A DNA stretch of 8,125 nucleotides from the NCBI GenBank assembly GCA_031282385.1, contig JAITDV010000037.1, forward strand, positions 1-8,125, written 5' to 3'. This stretch comes from Planctomycetaceae bacterium. GTDB lineage: Bacteria > Planctomycetota > Planctomycetia > Pirellulales > Thermoguttaceae. Below the pieces are notes generated by a model. The model searched no databases. It worked only from the letters and a program-made list of their open reading frames with translations, and was not told the origin of the DNA. The translations under genes were made by a program, and so were the position numbers. This document shows positions 1 through 6,660 of this stretch, piece after piece. How positions within the stretch are numbered: position 1 is the stretch's first letter; each line of letters starts with the position of its first letter.

Positions 1-6
1 AATTAT

Positions 7-200
7 TAGACCTTTTCTCTAACCTAAAAATACATCAACACAACAAAAAACCTACAACGAAAAACCGCCTTTAACTCCTCCGAGACCACCCCTAACCCCT
101 CCGAAGGAGGGGAATAAGAATACGCATCCGAGTGAGGCGAATAATTCCCCTCCTTCGGAGGGGTCAGGGGTGGTCTCCTACAGGTTAGCGAAAAGGTCTA
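7..200. repeat. Palindromic REP/MITE-like element A, complete copy
   Basis: The element is bounded by a 19-bp terminal inverted repeat, 7-25 against 182-200, with one mismatch. Inside it is a long inverted repeat, 82-115 against 144-177, 34 bp per arm with one T/C difference. Each arm carries its own small palindrome of the CCCCTCC-GAA-GGAGGGG type (96-112 and 147-163). C-rich motifs of this kind recur as dispersed repeats in many bacterial genomes, some mobilised by Y1 (RAYT) transposases. The two halves are not symmetric: the right terminal repeat lies 4 bp from the hairpin, while the left is separated from it by about 56 bp of A/C-rich sequence. No transposase is encoded here. The right 26 bp recur exactly, inverted, at 8100-8125. 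Confidence 0.85.
82..177. repeat. Long hairpin core of element A
   Basis: Two 34-nt arms enclose a 28-nt loop (116-143). The single mismatch would be a G-U pair in one transcribed strand. The structure lies downstream of the minus-strand gene that ends at 214, so it could stop or stabilise that transcript. No U-tract follows the stem, so intrinsic termination is only possible, not shown. Confidence 0.7.
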
Positions 201-213
201 TTTTGTAACCAAC

Positions 214-603
214 CTAGCGGGTAATGTTTTTCTTAACAATTTTCCAAATCTCATCTGGCGTTTCACCGTTTTTTGAAATAATCATTGATTGTGTAATATC
301 CAAATAAGCCGGCAATATCACAGTCTTTATGATACTGTGCAAATCTTACATCGGGTACAATTTTTCATGCCGGTCTGTTTCTGCATAGTATGGAACAATC
401 CATACTCCATAGTTCCCATCAGCAGGTTTCGATGGATTATGAGGGTCTTTCTTGCCGAATATTCTGCAATTACTCATAACGAGAAAACCTTCCTCACGCG
501 CAAGACACGCAACTTTCTCAATAGCGTTAAGAGTAGTCCCAAGAGTCACTTTGTAATTACCTAACCCATCACTCAACTTTGTCTTTTTTGATAACTTTGC
601 CAT
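214..603 (-). pseudogene. Small hypothetical gene interrupted by an in-frame TAA
   Basis: From the ATG at 603 the frame runs 85 codons to a TAA at 346-348. The same frame then stays open for 43 more codons to a TAG at 214-216, giving 129 codons with one internal stop. The first part is lysine-rich at its N-terminus and later holds a GVWIVPYY stretch. The part after the stop reads like ordinary coding sequence (for example NGETPDEIWKIVKKN). I recognise no family, signal peptide or membrane segment. The simplest reading is a recent nonsense mutation of a codon such as TAC, CAA or AAA. Alternatively the 85-residue product is the real gene and the tail is chance. A second frame is also open for about 32 codons around 250-345, so a frameshift reading cannot be excluded. 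There is no Shine-Dalgarno site, but a strong promoter lies directly upstream. Confidence 0.5.
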
Positions 604-609
604 ATTTAT

Positions 610-638
610 TTTATATCGGTTAAATTATGGTTTGTAAA
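610..638 (-). promoter_or_regulatory. Sigma70-type promoter of the small interrupted gene
   Basis: On the minus strand, a -35 of TTTACA (633-638) and a -10 of TATAAA (610-615) are separated by exactly 17 bp; each hexamer matches the consensus at 5 of 6 positions. The predicted start of transcription, about 603-604, coincides with the ATG. The mRNA would be leaderless, which fits the absence of a ribosome binding site. Confidence 0.6.
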
Positions 639-747
639 AATTAAACAACAACACCATAAAATCGAGAAGCTCTGAGATTCTAACAAAAAAACAATCTTAG
701 ACAACTACCCTGCAAGAGATAATTTTTGGAGATGCCCTAGGAGTAAT

Positions 748-777
748 TTGACAAACAAGGGTTGTTTACTTTTAGAT
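748..777 (+). promoter_or_regulatory. Upstream promoter-like unit before the 262-aa gene
   Basis: A perfect TTGACA (748-753) is followed after 18 bp by TTAGAT (772-777), a poor -10. The unit resembles the one at 809-837: both read TTTGACAA, then a G-rich centre with a GGTT-like core, then TTAGAT. It may be a decayed duplicate of that promoter or a regulator site rather than an active promoter. Confidence 0.35.
753..767. promoter_or_regulatory. Operator-like dyad AAACAA-GGG-TTGTTT
   Basis: Perfect 6-bp arms (753-758 and 762-767) surround a 3-bp centre. The dyad overlaps the last base of the TTGACA at 748-753, where a repressor could block RNA polymerase. A further TTGTTT half-site lies at 782-787. 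No regulator gene is present in the window, so the binding protein is unknown. Confidence 0.35.
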
Positions 778-808
778 CGTGTTGTTTGAGTCATTTTTGG
801 GGTGATAT

Positions 809-837
809 TTGACAACAGGTTATGTATAGATTAGATT
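809..837 (+). promoter_or_regulatory. Candidate promoter of the 262-aa gene
   Basis: A perfect TTGACA (809-814) is followed after 17 bp by TAGATT (832-837), which matches TATAAT at four of six positions. Transcription from about 844 would give a leader near 97 nt, ending in the ribosome binding site at 928-933. Confidence 0.5.
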
Positions 838-927
838 GTCGCGAATTCGTTTTGAATTTTCCGAATACTGATTACAATAAATTCATACGTAATTTGGATT
901 GAGATCCGCCGTACCAATTTAACAAAT

Positions 928-933
928 AAGGAG
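928..933 (+). promoter_or_regulatory. Shine-Dalgarno site AAGGAG of the 262-aa gene
   Basis: AAGGAG lies 7 nt before the ATG at 941 and fixes that start. It is the only clear Shine-Dalgarno site in the window; none of the other five genes has one. Confidence 0.8.
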
Positions 934-940
934 TAATGAT

Positions 941-1729
941 ATGAGAGAAATCAAATATGTTCATGACAATCAGGAAGCGGTTGCATCCGCAACTAAAACC
1001 TATATTGAAGAAAAACTTGGTAAATGTTTTGAAGTCGACGTTACGACAGATAATGCTCGTATGTTGGTGGGCAAAACCGAAATTGGGTGTTCTGAATACA
1101 GTTATATAAAAGTCAAGGTAAATAGAATAGGATTGGAAGCGGAAGCGTTATGTGTATTGCCTGATAATGCAGTATTGCCGATTAACCAGCCTATTGGCGA
1201 AGCAACATTTAGCCTCCGCGTCGATGACATCGACAACGGAACAAGCGGGGAGTTGATTCAATTCATTTTATATTGCAAGAGGGTGTCGCCTGAAGTACGG
1301 GTAAATGAGCGTAGGATTTTGGATCGTGTTGTGATGCATGACAAGGTATCCGGCGAATACATAGTGTCTGAACCTATAGAGACGGAAGAGGCAACAAGTG
1401 GAGAAATCACACATCCATTTGAAGATGCAAGATGGAGTTCTGAATTAGCCCGTGCAAAAAATTTCGATATAAGGGGAAATATTCACCAAGCGAAATATAT
1501 GGAATATGTATTCAAGTTAATCAATTCACACGAAGAGCATCGTCAACCTGAATTAGTTTCCGTGTATTATATCCATACAATTGAATGCATTTACAGATTT
1601 GAAAATGACGAATGGCACAACGTCAACGAAAAGCGGCATTTGTGGCATTCGGAATTAGTCGAAGATGTCAACAAGTCAACTTCTACCAACATAGCGTCCC
1701 TAACGAGGCAGAAAAATGAATGTTCATAA
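941..1729 (+). CDS. Hypothetical protein, 262 aa, unrecognised
   Basis: I do not recognise this protein. It is probably a soluble cytoplasmic protein: there is no signal peptide and no hydrophobic run long enough to span a membrane. The N-terminal part (about 1-135) alternates charged and beta-prone stretches, and an acidic linker follows (about 143-160). The C-terminal part (about 160-240) looks more helical and is rich in Glu and His, with histidines at 182, 197, 200, 212, 226, 233 and 236. Metal binding is possible but unsupported by a known motif. The start is fixed by a well-placed AAGGAG. The gene stands alone: the left neighbour is divergent and the right one convergent. Copy 1 of repeat B begins 28 bp after its TAA. 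The unusual ribosome binding site and elaborate upstream region could mean a different origin from its neighbours, but this is inference. Confidence 0.8.
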   Translation: MREIKYVHDNQEAVASATKTYIEEKLGKCFEVDVTTDNARMLVGKTEIGCSEYSYIKVKVNRIGLEAEALCVLPDNAVLPINQPIGEATFSLRVDDIDNGTSGELIQFILYCKRVSPEVRVNERRILDRVVMHDKVSGEYIVSEPIETEEATSGEITHPFEDARWSSELARAKNFDIRGNIHQAKYMEYVFKLINSHEEHRQPELVSVYYIHTIECIYRFENDEWHNVNEKRHLWHSELVEDVNKSTSTNIASLTRQKNECS

Positions 1730-2122
1730 CCGTTACTGAATAGTTACTATCGGCAACTTCTATACTGTTCGTACTATAAATTGCGCGATTCAAGAACATG
1801 AAAGCCTGCTTTCCGACAGGTAAGCAGGCGACGGCAAAGGAAATTTAAAGTGTGAACAGTTTAAAACCTATTTTTGACGGAATTATCGAAATTTTCAGGA
1901 TAGACAAATTTAGACAATAAATTTATTTTATCCACGAAATTGCACAAATTATTTAATTCGTAAAAATTCGTGAACAAAATGAGTTTTTAGAATTTCCCTA
2001 TTAATTAAACTTTCGCAAAATGCCGTTTCCTGCTTCAAACTAAGGGGCAAGAATAGTTTAAATATTTTTGTGAGGCTGTTTATTTTGTTTGGTTGTGTTG
2101 ATTTTGAATTTTGTTGAAATAG
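1730..2122. other. Convergent intergenic region
   Basis: This 393-bp stretch separates two gene ends that face each other. It contains repeat B copy 1 (1758-1866). The remainder, 1867-2122, is AT-rich and shows no open frame, tRNA or strong terminator hairpin on either strand. Confidence 0.6.
1758..1866 (+). repeat. Repeat B, copy 1 (about 110 bp, hairpin-bearing)
   Basis: The ends form an imperfect 25-bp inverted repeat, 1758-1782 against 1842-1866, matching at about 20 positions. In the middle is a hairpin: GCCTGCTT (1804-1811) pairs with AAGCAGGC (1822-1829). A T-T mismatch and an inner CC/GG pair then close a GACA loop. The copy lies just after the stop of the 262-aa gene and would be in its 3' untranslated region. 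It shares the blocks TATAAATTGCGC, AAGCAGGC and TTAAAGTGTGAACAGTTTAA with copy 2. The function is unknown; it may be a MITE, a structured RNA or both. Confidence 0.75.
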
Positions 2123-5100
2123 TTAATTTTCGTTACGAAAAAAACAAGCTAAAGTTAACAATTCATGCGGATGCAAGTTAATTTGTACTCCGGCTTCGTT
2201 GATATTCAATTGTTGCAATTCTTCGTTGAGTAAATTTATCGAGCAGCAACTTACTACCGGCTTGAACGAACGCAGCACACTGTTCGTCTGCAAACCCTCC
2301 GTCTCCAATAAATATACCTTAAAACCAACCGGTTCTTTTTTATCGGAGTTGTTAATATTTTTTGTTTCCAATTCGGAGTTTGCCATGAAATCAAAAAGCG
2401 GTTCCCAATGTAACGCAATCACATTCGCCACATCCAATCTAAAAAACCAACGCGAAATTAACTTCCCGCCGCTACAAATAGGTACAACCAAATCGTCCTT
2501 TGGCAACATAAACTCAAACGAACTCGCCAACGGATGCCGAATATCCACCCCGACACCATATCGAAACCTTCGCACTACACGTTGTAAATCTTCCGATAAT
2601 TTATCAGGCAACACCGATGACTCTTTATCCGATTTCAGAATATTGTTGTTCCCGTCAACAATATTGCCCTCTGAATCATATTTGTTATCGCCTTTGGCAA
2701 TCAAAATTGTGTCAAGATACCGATCTCCAAAACGCCTGTGAAACGGTAGTCCTTCTGAAAAAAATGTCAATGAACGCCTATCCGACCGCAAATCAATAAT
2801 TCTCGGCGATAACACGCGATTTGTTGTAACGTTATATATGCTGTCCCCAAGACTCCCGCGTAATTCCAACGACCTGTCATGCCACGCCGACCTAATCGCA
2901 TAATACGAATCCCACGCCGAATCGCCACTCGGCTCAATAATAGGTTCGATTGCAAATTTAAACTCCAAAATCCGGCTAAATCTACGCACTGTTATAAACT
3001 CCGTAAACTTAGCCGCCTCACAACCATCATCACAAACCAAACGCCCACAAATCCGAATCCGTCCCGTCACCTCACCCAACACATCAATTCCTATTTCATC
3101 CACAACCGAACTCGCATAACCGCGATTCGGATCATCAGCCCGCCGCGAATCAACCTCCCGCAACGCCTTGGGCAACCTAAAACCAAGCTGTTGCGATAAA
3201 CGATTGTAACGATAATTGCCGGTCAAAAGCGAACGAAGCATCCCCGTCGCCGAATCAACCTTCGCAACAAAAAATTCATTTTGCAAAAAATACGCCTTCT
3301 TGTCCTCCGATTCAGAAATCAATAACGGTTTATCACGCTTGCCAAAAATCCTGCCAAAAATATTCAAACCGACTTTCGTCAAACTAGACTTTGCAACATT
3401 TTGATCTGCACCTTTCTGAATTTTTTGACCGGCTTGCGCAGACTCAACAGAATTATCCGCATCAGGAGATTCCGTCGCAGGAATTTCAACAAATCCCAAC
3501 GGCGGTACATCCACAACAATCTCTTTCTTGCCCGATTTCTCACCCGCAAAAACTATCGGCGAAACCACCGGAGGTAATTCCGACCAATCGCTCACATCCA
3601 CAAACACTCGCCGCCCAAAATTCCACGCATTGAGAATTGCGATACCTTGCCGTTTATTTGTTTCCTGCTCATTTGCCTTACTCAAACCAGCTGCCGAAAC
3701 AAACGCCGAAACAGAACTACCAACCGACGCCGAAACAGATTTATCTGCCGTACTTTGATCAAGTAATTGCGAAACCGTCCCAAACACCGAACCAACCGTT
3801 CGCGATAAATTCTCACGATAAATACGTAACCAAAAAGGAATATCAGACGGCTCATCCGTAATATAATTCTCGATAGCAATCAATTCTTCCGAACCCGTTT
3901 GAGATGTAGTTGCGAAATATGATTCCAATTTGACAAGCTCGCCTAATTGAGTGGTAAAATTTGTCATTTTGCGTAAATCATTGTACCATTCAGACGCGTC
4001 TAAATCGTCGCCATCAAGATTATTGTTACAAGAATTATTCAACCCAACTTCGGCAACATCGCTGCCCGTTATTTTATTCGTCTTGGCAACAGGAAACGCC
4101 GCAAAAACAGCCGTCGGTACAGAATCGCTATTTATCAATTCCGAATAATTATCTGCAAAATTGAAAAACTCTTTGCTGGTTGAACATTTTATAGGGTAAC
4201 GAATCAAAGCGTCAATTTTCGTTCCGTCAACTCCGCGCCAAATCATCTTGCTCTGATTACGTTGCTTTAAATACCAACCGTCCAACGGCGCAAAATACAA
4301 CACGCCCTTGAACCCCGCTAACTTCAAAATCTGCGGCAAAAACGGTGCAAACCCCGCCCGCTGCCTCCCGTAAACCGCAGGAGAAATTCCCAACCGTTCA
4401 CGATATATTGAAATCCCTTGCAAAATTTTGTCCGCTGCTTCCAGAATCGGAAATAATAAAAGCGGAATATCCGAAACATCATCCACAACAAATTCCGCCT
4501 TGCCCGAACTTGCAGCTGATTGCAACATCTTAAAAGTTGCCGGTTCAGTTTCTGGGAGTAAATCCAACAACGATGCAGGCAAAAAAAGATTCACAAATTC
4601 ACGCCCCAACAAAAACCGCCGAAAAGATTCACCAAGCGTAGATTTGACAACCAATGTTAAATCCAATAAATAAGAACTCACCGGATAATAACATTCCTTC
4701 GTCTCCGCAATCCGTTCAAATGCATCTCGAAATAAATTGTGTGAGTTCGACTCATCGGTTGCAGATTCCGATAATTCCAACGTGTTGCCATCAACAGATT
4801 CGTTGCCGTCAATAACCGGATTTTGCGTTTCAATAATGTTCGCACTATCGGTTGTGCCGGTTTGAGAAATATCGTTACCGCCAACGTCAACACTGTCTAT
4901 TATATCTTGCAAAGCCTGAACAACAGAAGAATCGTTGGTGCTGTCCATGTAATGCAAATGATGAGCAAGAAGACTAACAAACAACGCCGTTGTTCCAATT
5001 GCATAAAAATTAGAAACAAATTCGTTACAATAATTATTAGAAATATCAAATCGACTAAATATTTCGTTGACAATTGCTGCTCGTGATTTGAGATTGCGTA

Positions 5101-5362
5101 TTATTACAACATTATTGTTCTCGCCGATATTATCAAAATCTTGCGGAAGAAACGGCTCACAACAATACGGTACAACAATCAACTCCACAGAAGTATTAGT
5201 TGATATTCCCGAAGCGGATTCCCATTGCGGAATTTTGCCCAAACGCTTAAAAATAGCCGGATGAAACAACGCCGTATAAGCCGAAAGAATTTCACTTGCT
5301 TCGTTCTCTGTCAGATCAGTAACAAGTGATTGAAAATTATAGCCTGGATATAAAATAATCAT
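2123..5362 (-). CDS. GH38-like (alpha-mannosidase-type) large protein, probably non-canonical or inactive
   Basis: The 1079-residue protein resembles the glycoside hydrolase 38/57-like proteins of planctomycetes. Residues 1-135 hold a modified N-terminal domain. Residues 305-395 match the barrel region that in GH38 runs GY/FSPQLPxILKxxGF; here it reads YGRQRAGFAPFLPQILK (331-347), followed by a WRGVDGTKIDALIRYP segment (375-390). Residues 575-628 fit the linking beta-domain (LNAWNFGRRVFV, then PPLGFVEIP). Residues 690-990 fit the C-terminal beta-sandwich (FFVAKVDSATGMLRSL, NRLSQQLGFRL). Two features suggest loss or change of catalysis: there is no early HxD zinc motif, and the expected D-x-F-G nucleophile site is replaced by GRQRAGF. 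Low-complexity inserts occur at about 157-208, 536-570 and 632-660. I see no signal peptide, so it is probably cytoplasmic. There is no Shine-Dalgarno site. The FHA gene lies 69 bp upstream on the same strand, probably in one operon. The fold assignment is by eye. Confidence 0.6.
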   Translation of the reverse strand: MIILYPGYNFQSLVTDLTENEASEILSAYTALFHPAIFKRLGKIPQWESASGISTNTSVELIVVPYCCEPFLPQDFDNIGENNNVVIIRNLKSRAAIVNEIFSRFDISNNYCNEFVSNFYAIGTTALFVSLLAHHLHYMDSTNDSSVVQALQDIIDSVDVGGNDISQTGTTDSANIIETQNPVIDGNESVDGNTLELSESATDESNSHNLFRDAFERIAETKECYYPVSSYLLDLTLVVKSTLGESFRRFLLGREFVNLFLPASLLDLLPETEPATFKMLQSAASSGKAEFVVDDVSDIPLLLFPILEAADKILQGISIYRERLGISPAVYGRQRAGFAPFLPQILKLAGFKGVLYFAPLDGWYLKQRNQSKMIWRGVDGTKIDALIRYPIKCSTSKEFFNFADNYSELINSDSVPTAVFAAFPVAKTNKITGSDVAEVGLNNSCNNNLDGDDLDASEWYNDLRKMTNFTTQLGELVKLESYFATTSQTGSEELIAIENYITDEPSDIPFWLRIYRENLSRTVGSVFGTVSQLLDQSTADKSVSASVGSSVSAFVSAAGLSKANEQETNKRQGIAILNAWNFGRRVFVDVSDWSELPPVVSPIVFAGEKSGKKEIVVDVPPLGFVEIPATESPDADNSVESAQAGQKIQKGADQNVAKSSLTKVGLNIFGRIFGKRDKPLLISESEDKKAYFLQNEFFVAKVDSATGMLRSLLTGNYRYNRLSQQLGFRLPKALREVDSRRADDPNRGYASSVVDEIGIDVLGEVTGRIRICGRLVCDDGCEAAKFTEFITVRRFSRILEFKFAIEPIIEPSGDSAWDSYYAIRSAWHDRSLELRGSLGDSIYNVTTNRVLSPRIIDLRSDRRSLTFFSEGLPFHRRFGDRYLDTILIAKGDNKYDSEGNIVDGNNNILKSDKESSVLPDKLSEDLQRVVRRFRYGVGVDIRHPLASSFEFMLPKDDLVVPICSGGKLISRWFFRLDVANVIALHWEPLFDFMANSELETKNINNSDKKEPVGFKVYLLETEGLQTNSVLRSFKPVVSCCSINLLNEELQQLNINEAGVQINLHPHELLTLACFFRNEN

Positions 5363-5431
5363 AAAAAATGCTTTTATTTATCGTACAATAATCCCAATGA
5401 TAAATTTATTGAGCGTATTTTGAAATAGATT

Positions 5432-6169
5432 TTAAGGTTCAGAAATTGAGTTCAGGTATTTTGCAATTTTGTCGTAAAGATCAATTATATTCTGCCATTG
5501 ATCGGCGGCGATGGTAACTCTGCCTAAGTCTGCTTTGTCATTTTCTCTTTTTTTCGTGTTTACTTCAGGTTGTACCGATGCTACAAGATAACGTAACCTA
5601 ATGTGCAAATATTGTAGAAACTCTGACATTTGTGCAGCGTTTTTTGGCTGTAAACCTGTTGGCAACTGCGGCGGTGCGAGTAGGTGTAACGGCGCGAGTT
5701 CTTTAGGTGAAAGTCCGCGAAAAATTGCCACATCGAACATTGACGAGTTAATATCGCCTGTGGTTACATGTTCGAGAGACCTGCTCAAAAAGCTGAACTC
5801 TTCGCCATCAATTCCCATTGGTACAAAAGTAGATTTGTCTTGTTTTGCGAGTAGAGCGAGCCGGTTTGCAATTTCTTCGGTTGAGCCGAATACCATAACG
5901 GAGCGTCCAGCAGATATTACATCGCCTGCGCGGAGATGCCAGACAGAAATCACTTCACCGTTTACACGGGTACCATTTGTGCTTTGGAGGTCTGTCAAAA
6001 TTATTGCGCCGCCGTCCTCGTGAATTTTGAGATGATAGCGGCTTATCCGTTCATCGCTTACCTGTATCAAATTGCCTTCTTCACGACCAACAGTTACGGG
6101 AGTCGCAACTTGATGATAAGCCTTGCCGCGCTCAGGACCATCCAATATTCGAATTGTGACCAGAGCCAT
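5432..6169 (-). CDS. FHA domain protein
   Basis: The N-terminal 95 residues form a forkhead-associated domain, a module that binds phosphothreonine peptides. The diagnostic residues are all present: GRE (28-30), RISRYHLKI (41-49) with the conserved Ser43 and His46, and STNGTRVNG (63-71). The remaining 150 residues show no recognised domain: a hydrophilic stretch, a Pro/Leu-rich part (about 152-172) and a helical C-terminus (about 180-240). No membrane segment or kinase domain is present, so the protein is probably a cytoplasmic adaptor reading the output of Ser/Thr kinases, which planctomycetes carry in numbers. The start at 6169 puts the beta-strand VTIRILDG at the N-terminus, as usual for the family. 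No Shine-Dalgarno site or clear promoter is visible. The GH38-like gene follows after 69 bp on the same strand and is the most likely partner or co-transcribed gene. Confidence 0.9.
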   Translation of the reverse strand: MALVTIRILDGPERGKAYHQVATPVTVGREEGNLIQVSDERISRYHLKIHEDGGAIILTDLQSTNGTRVNGEVISVWHLRAGDVISAGRSVMVFGSTEEIANRLALLAKQDKSTFVPMGIDGEEFSFLSRSLEHVTTGDINSSMFDVAIFRGLSPKELAPLHLLAPPQLPTGLQPKNAAQMSEFLQYLHIRLRYLVASVQPEVNTKKRENDKADLGRVTIAADQWQNIIDLYDKIAKYLNSISEP

Positions 6170-6310
6170 AAAAATTATTTCGCAAAATATTATTTGTTAC
6201 AAAAAATCCGCCGCTCGAAATAACTTCGCAATTACTGCAAACAACGAAAAAACAAAACCCAAACCAACTGTCTTTGCCATTTATACCGAACTCACTTCAA
6301 ATTTCGGAAA

Positions 6311-6419
6311 CATATACTGTTCGTACCATAAATTGCGCAACTCAAGAGCGTAAAAGCCCGCTTTCCGATAGGTAAGCAGACGGCGGTAAAACGAAATTAA
6401 AGTGTGAACAGTTTAAAAT
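6311..6419 (+). repeat. Repeat B, copy 2
   Basis: The copy has the same order of blocks as copy 1: left end with ACTGTTCGTAC, ATAAATTGCGC, the hairpin, then TTAAAGTGTGAACAGTTTAA (6397-6416). The hairpin (6356-6363 with 6374-6381) carries two C-A mismatches and a GATA loop, so it is weaker than in copies 1 and 3. It lies upstream of both divergent genes and has the same orientation as the other copies. Confidence 0.75.
6397..6416. repeat. Left arm of perfect 20-bp inverted repeat
   Basis: TTAAAGTGTGAACAGTTTAA is the right end of repeat B copy 2. Its exact reverse complement occurs at 6628-6647, so the two arms bracket 251 bp that include the pseudopilin promoter. Confidence 0.85.
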
Positions 6420-6551
6420 ATTACAAATATTACTGTGTTAAAAGCCGAATAACAACGGCAATCAATGAAACATTAAAACGCAGAATTTTACCGAAATAAC
6501 AAAACAACACAACACCTCTACCAAAAAACATAACTTCTGCCGATAATTTTT

Positions 6552-6579
6552 TTGACAAAAAATTTTTTTCGGTTAAAAT
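6552..6579 (+). promoter_or_regulatory. Strong sigma70-type promoter of the pseudopilin gene
   Basis: A perfect TTGACA (6552-6557) is followed after 16 bp by TAAAAT (6574-6579), which matches the -10 consensus at five of six positions. Transcription from about 6586 gives a leader near 75 nt, which carries the repeat B end at 6628-6647. Confidence 0.6.
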
Positions 6580-6627
6580 TCTACCTTTATCTGTAAACAA
6601 AATCAGTATTGGAAACATCCGGTATTA

Positions 6628-6647
6628 TTAAACTGTTCACACTTTAA
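6628..6647 (-). repeat. Isolated inverted end of repeat B in the pseudopilin leader
   Basis: TTAAACTGTTCACACTTTAA is the exact reverse complement of 6397-6416. The rest of an inverted repeat B copy is absent: the sequence to its right goes straight to the ATG at 6661. It is either a remnant of a lost element or a site used on its own, 13 bp before the start codon. Confidence 0.8.
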
Positions 6648-6660
6648 CAAAAATAAAAAT

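Larger units (their letters stand above)
604..940. other. Divergent intergenic region between the interrupted gene and the 262-aa gene
   Basis: This 337-bp AT-rich stretch has no convincing coding sequence. It holds the minus-strand promoter at 610-638, two promoter-like units facing right (748-777 and 809-837), a dyad (753-767) and a ribosome binding site (928-933). The part from about 650 to 740 shows nothing I can assign. Confidence 0.6.
6170..6660. other. Divergent intergenic region between FHA and pseudopilin genes
   Basis: This 491-bp stretch contains repeat B copy 2 (6311-6419), a strong rightward promoter (6552-6579) and an isolated inverted repeat B end (6628-6647). The part next to the FHA gene (6170-6305) is AT-rich, with no promoter I can defend for the leftward operon. 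A 62-codon minus-strand frame at 6430-6618 was not accepted as a gene. Confidence 0.6.

Noticed and set aside
346..348. TAA as a recoded sense codon
   Set aside because: The 262-aa, GH38-like, FHA, pseudopilin and hisA genes all end in TAA, and known conserved proteins here contain no internal TAA.
289..564. Plus-strand open frame of 91 codons
   Set aside because: It is antisense to the small minus-strand gene, which has a good promoter and a more protein-like translation; no promoter or ribosome binding site serves this frame.
1804..1829. Known riboswitch or intrinsic terminator at the repeat B hairpin
   Set aside because: No known riboswitch consensus is recognisable and no T-run follows the stem; the same structure also occurs upstream of genes.
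2199..2741. Plus-strand open frame of 180 codons
   Set aside because: It lies wholly antisense to the C-terminal part of the GH38-like gene, whose protein pattern is coherent; this translation has no recognisable features. The many other plus-strand frames in 2600-5270 are rejected for the same reason.
5601..6223. Overlapping plus-strand frames across the FHA gene
   Set aside because: The opposite strand encodes a textbook FHA domain, so these are shadows.
6430..6618. Minus-strand 62-codon hydrophobic frame between repeat B copy 2 and the isolated repeat end
   Set aside because: It has no ribosome binding site or promoter, it is AT-rich and sits in a region already explained by a plus-strand promoter; its hydrophobicity is expected from A/T-rich codons.
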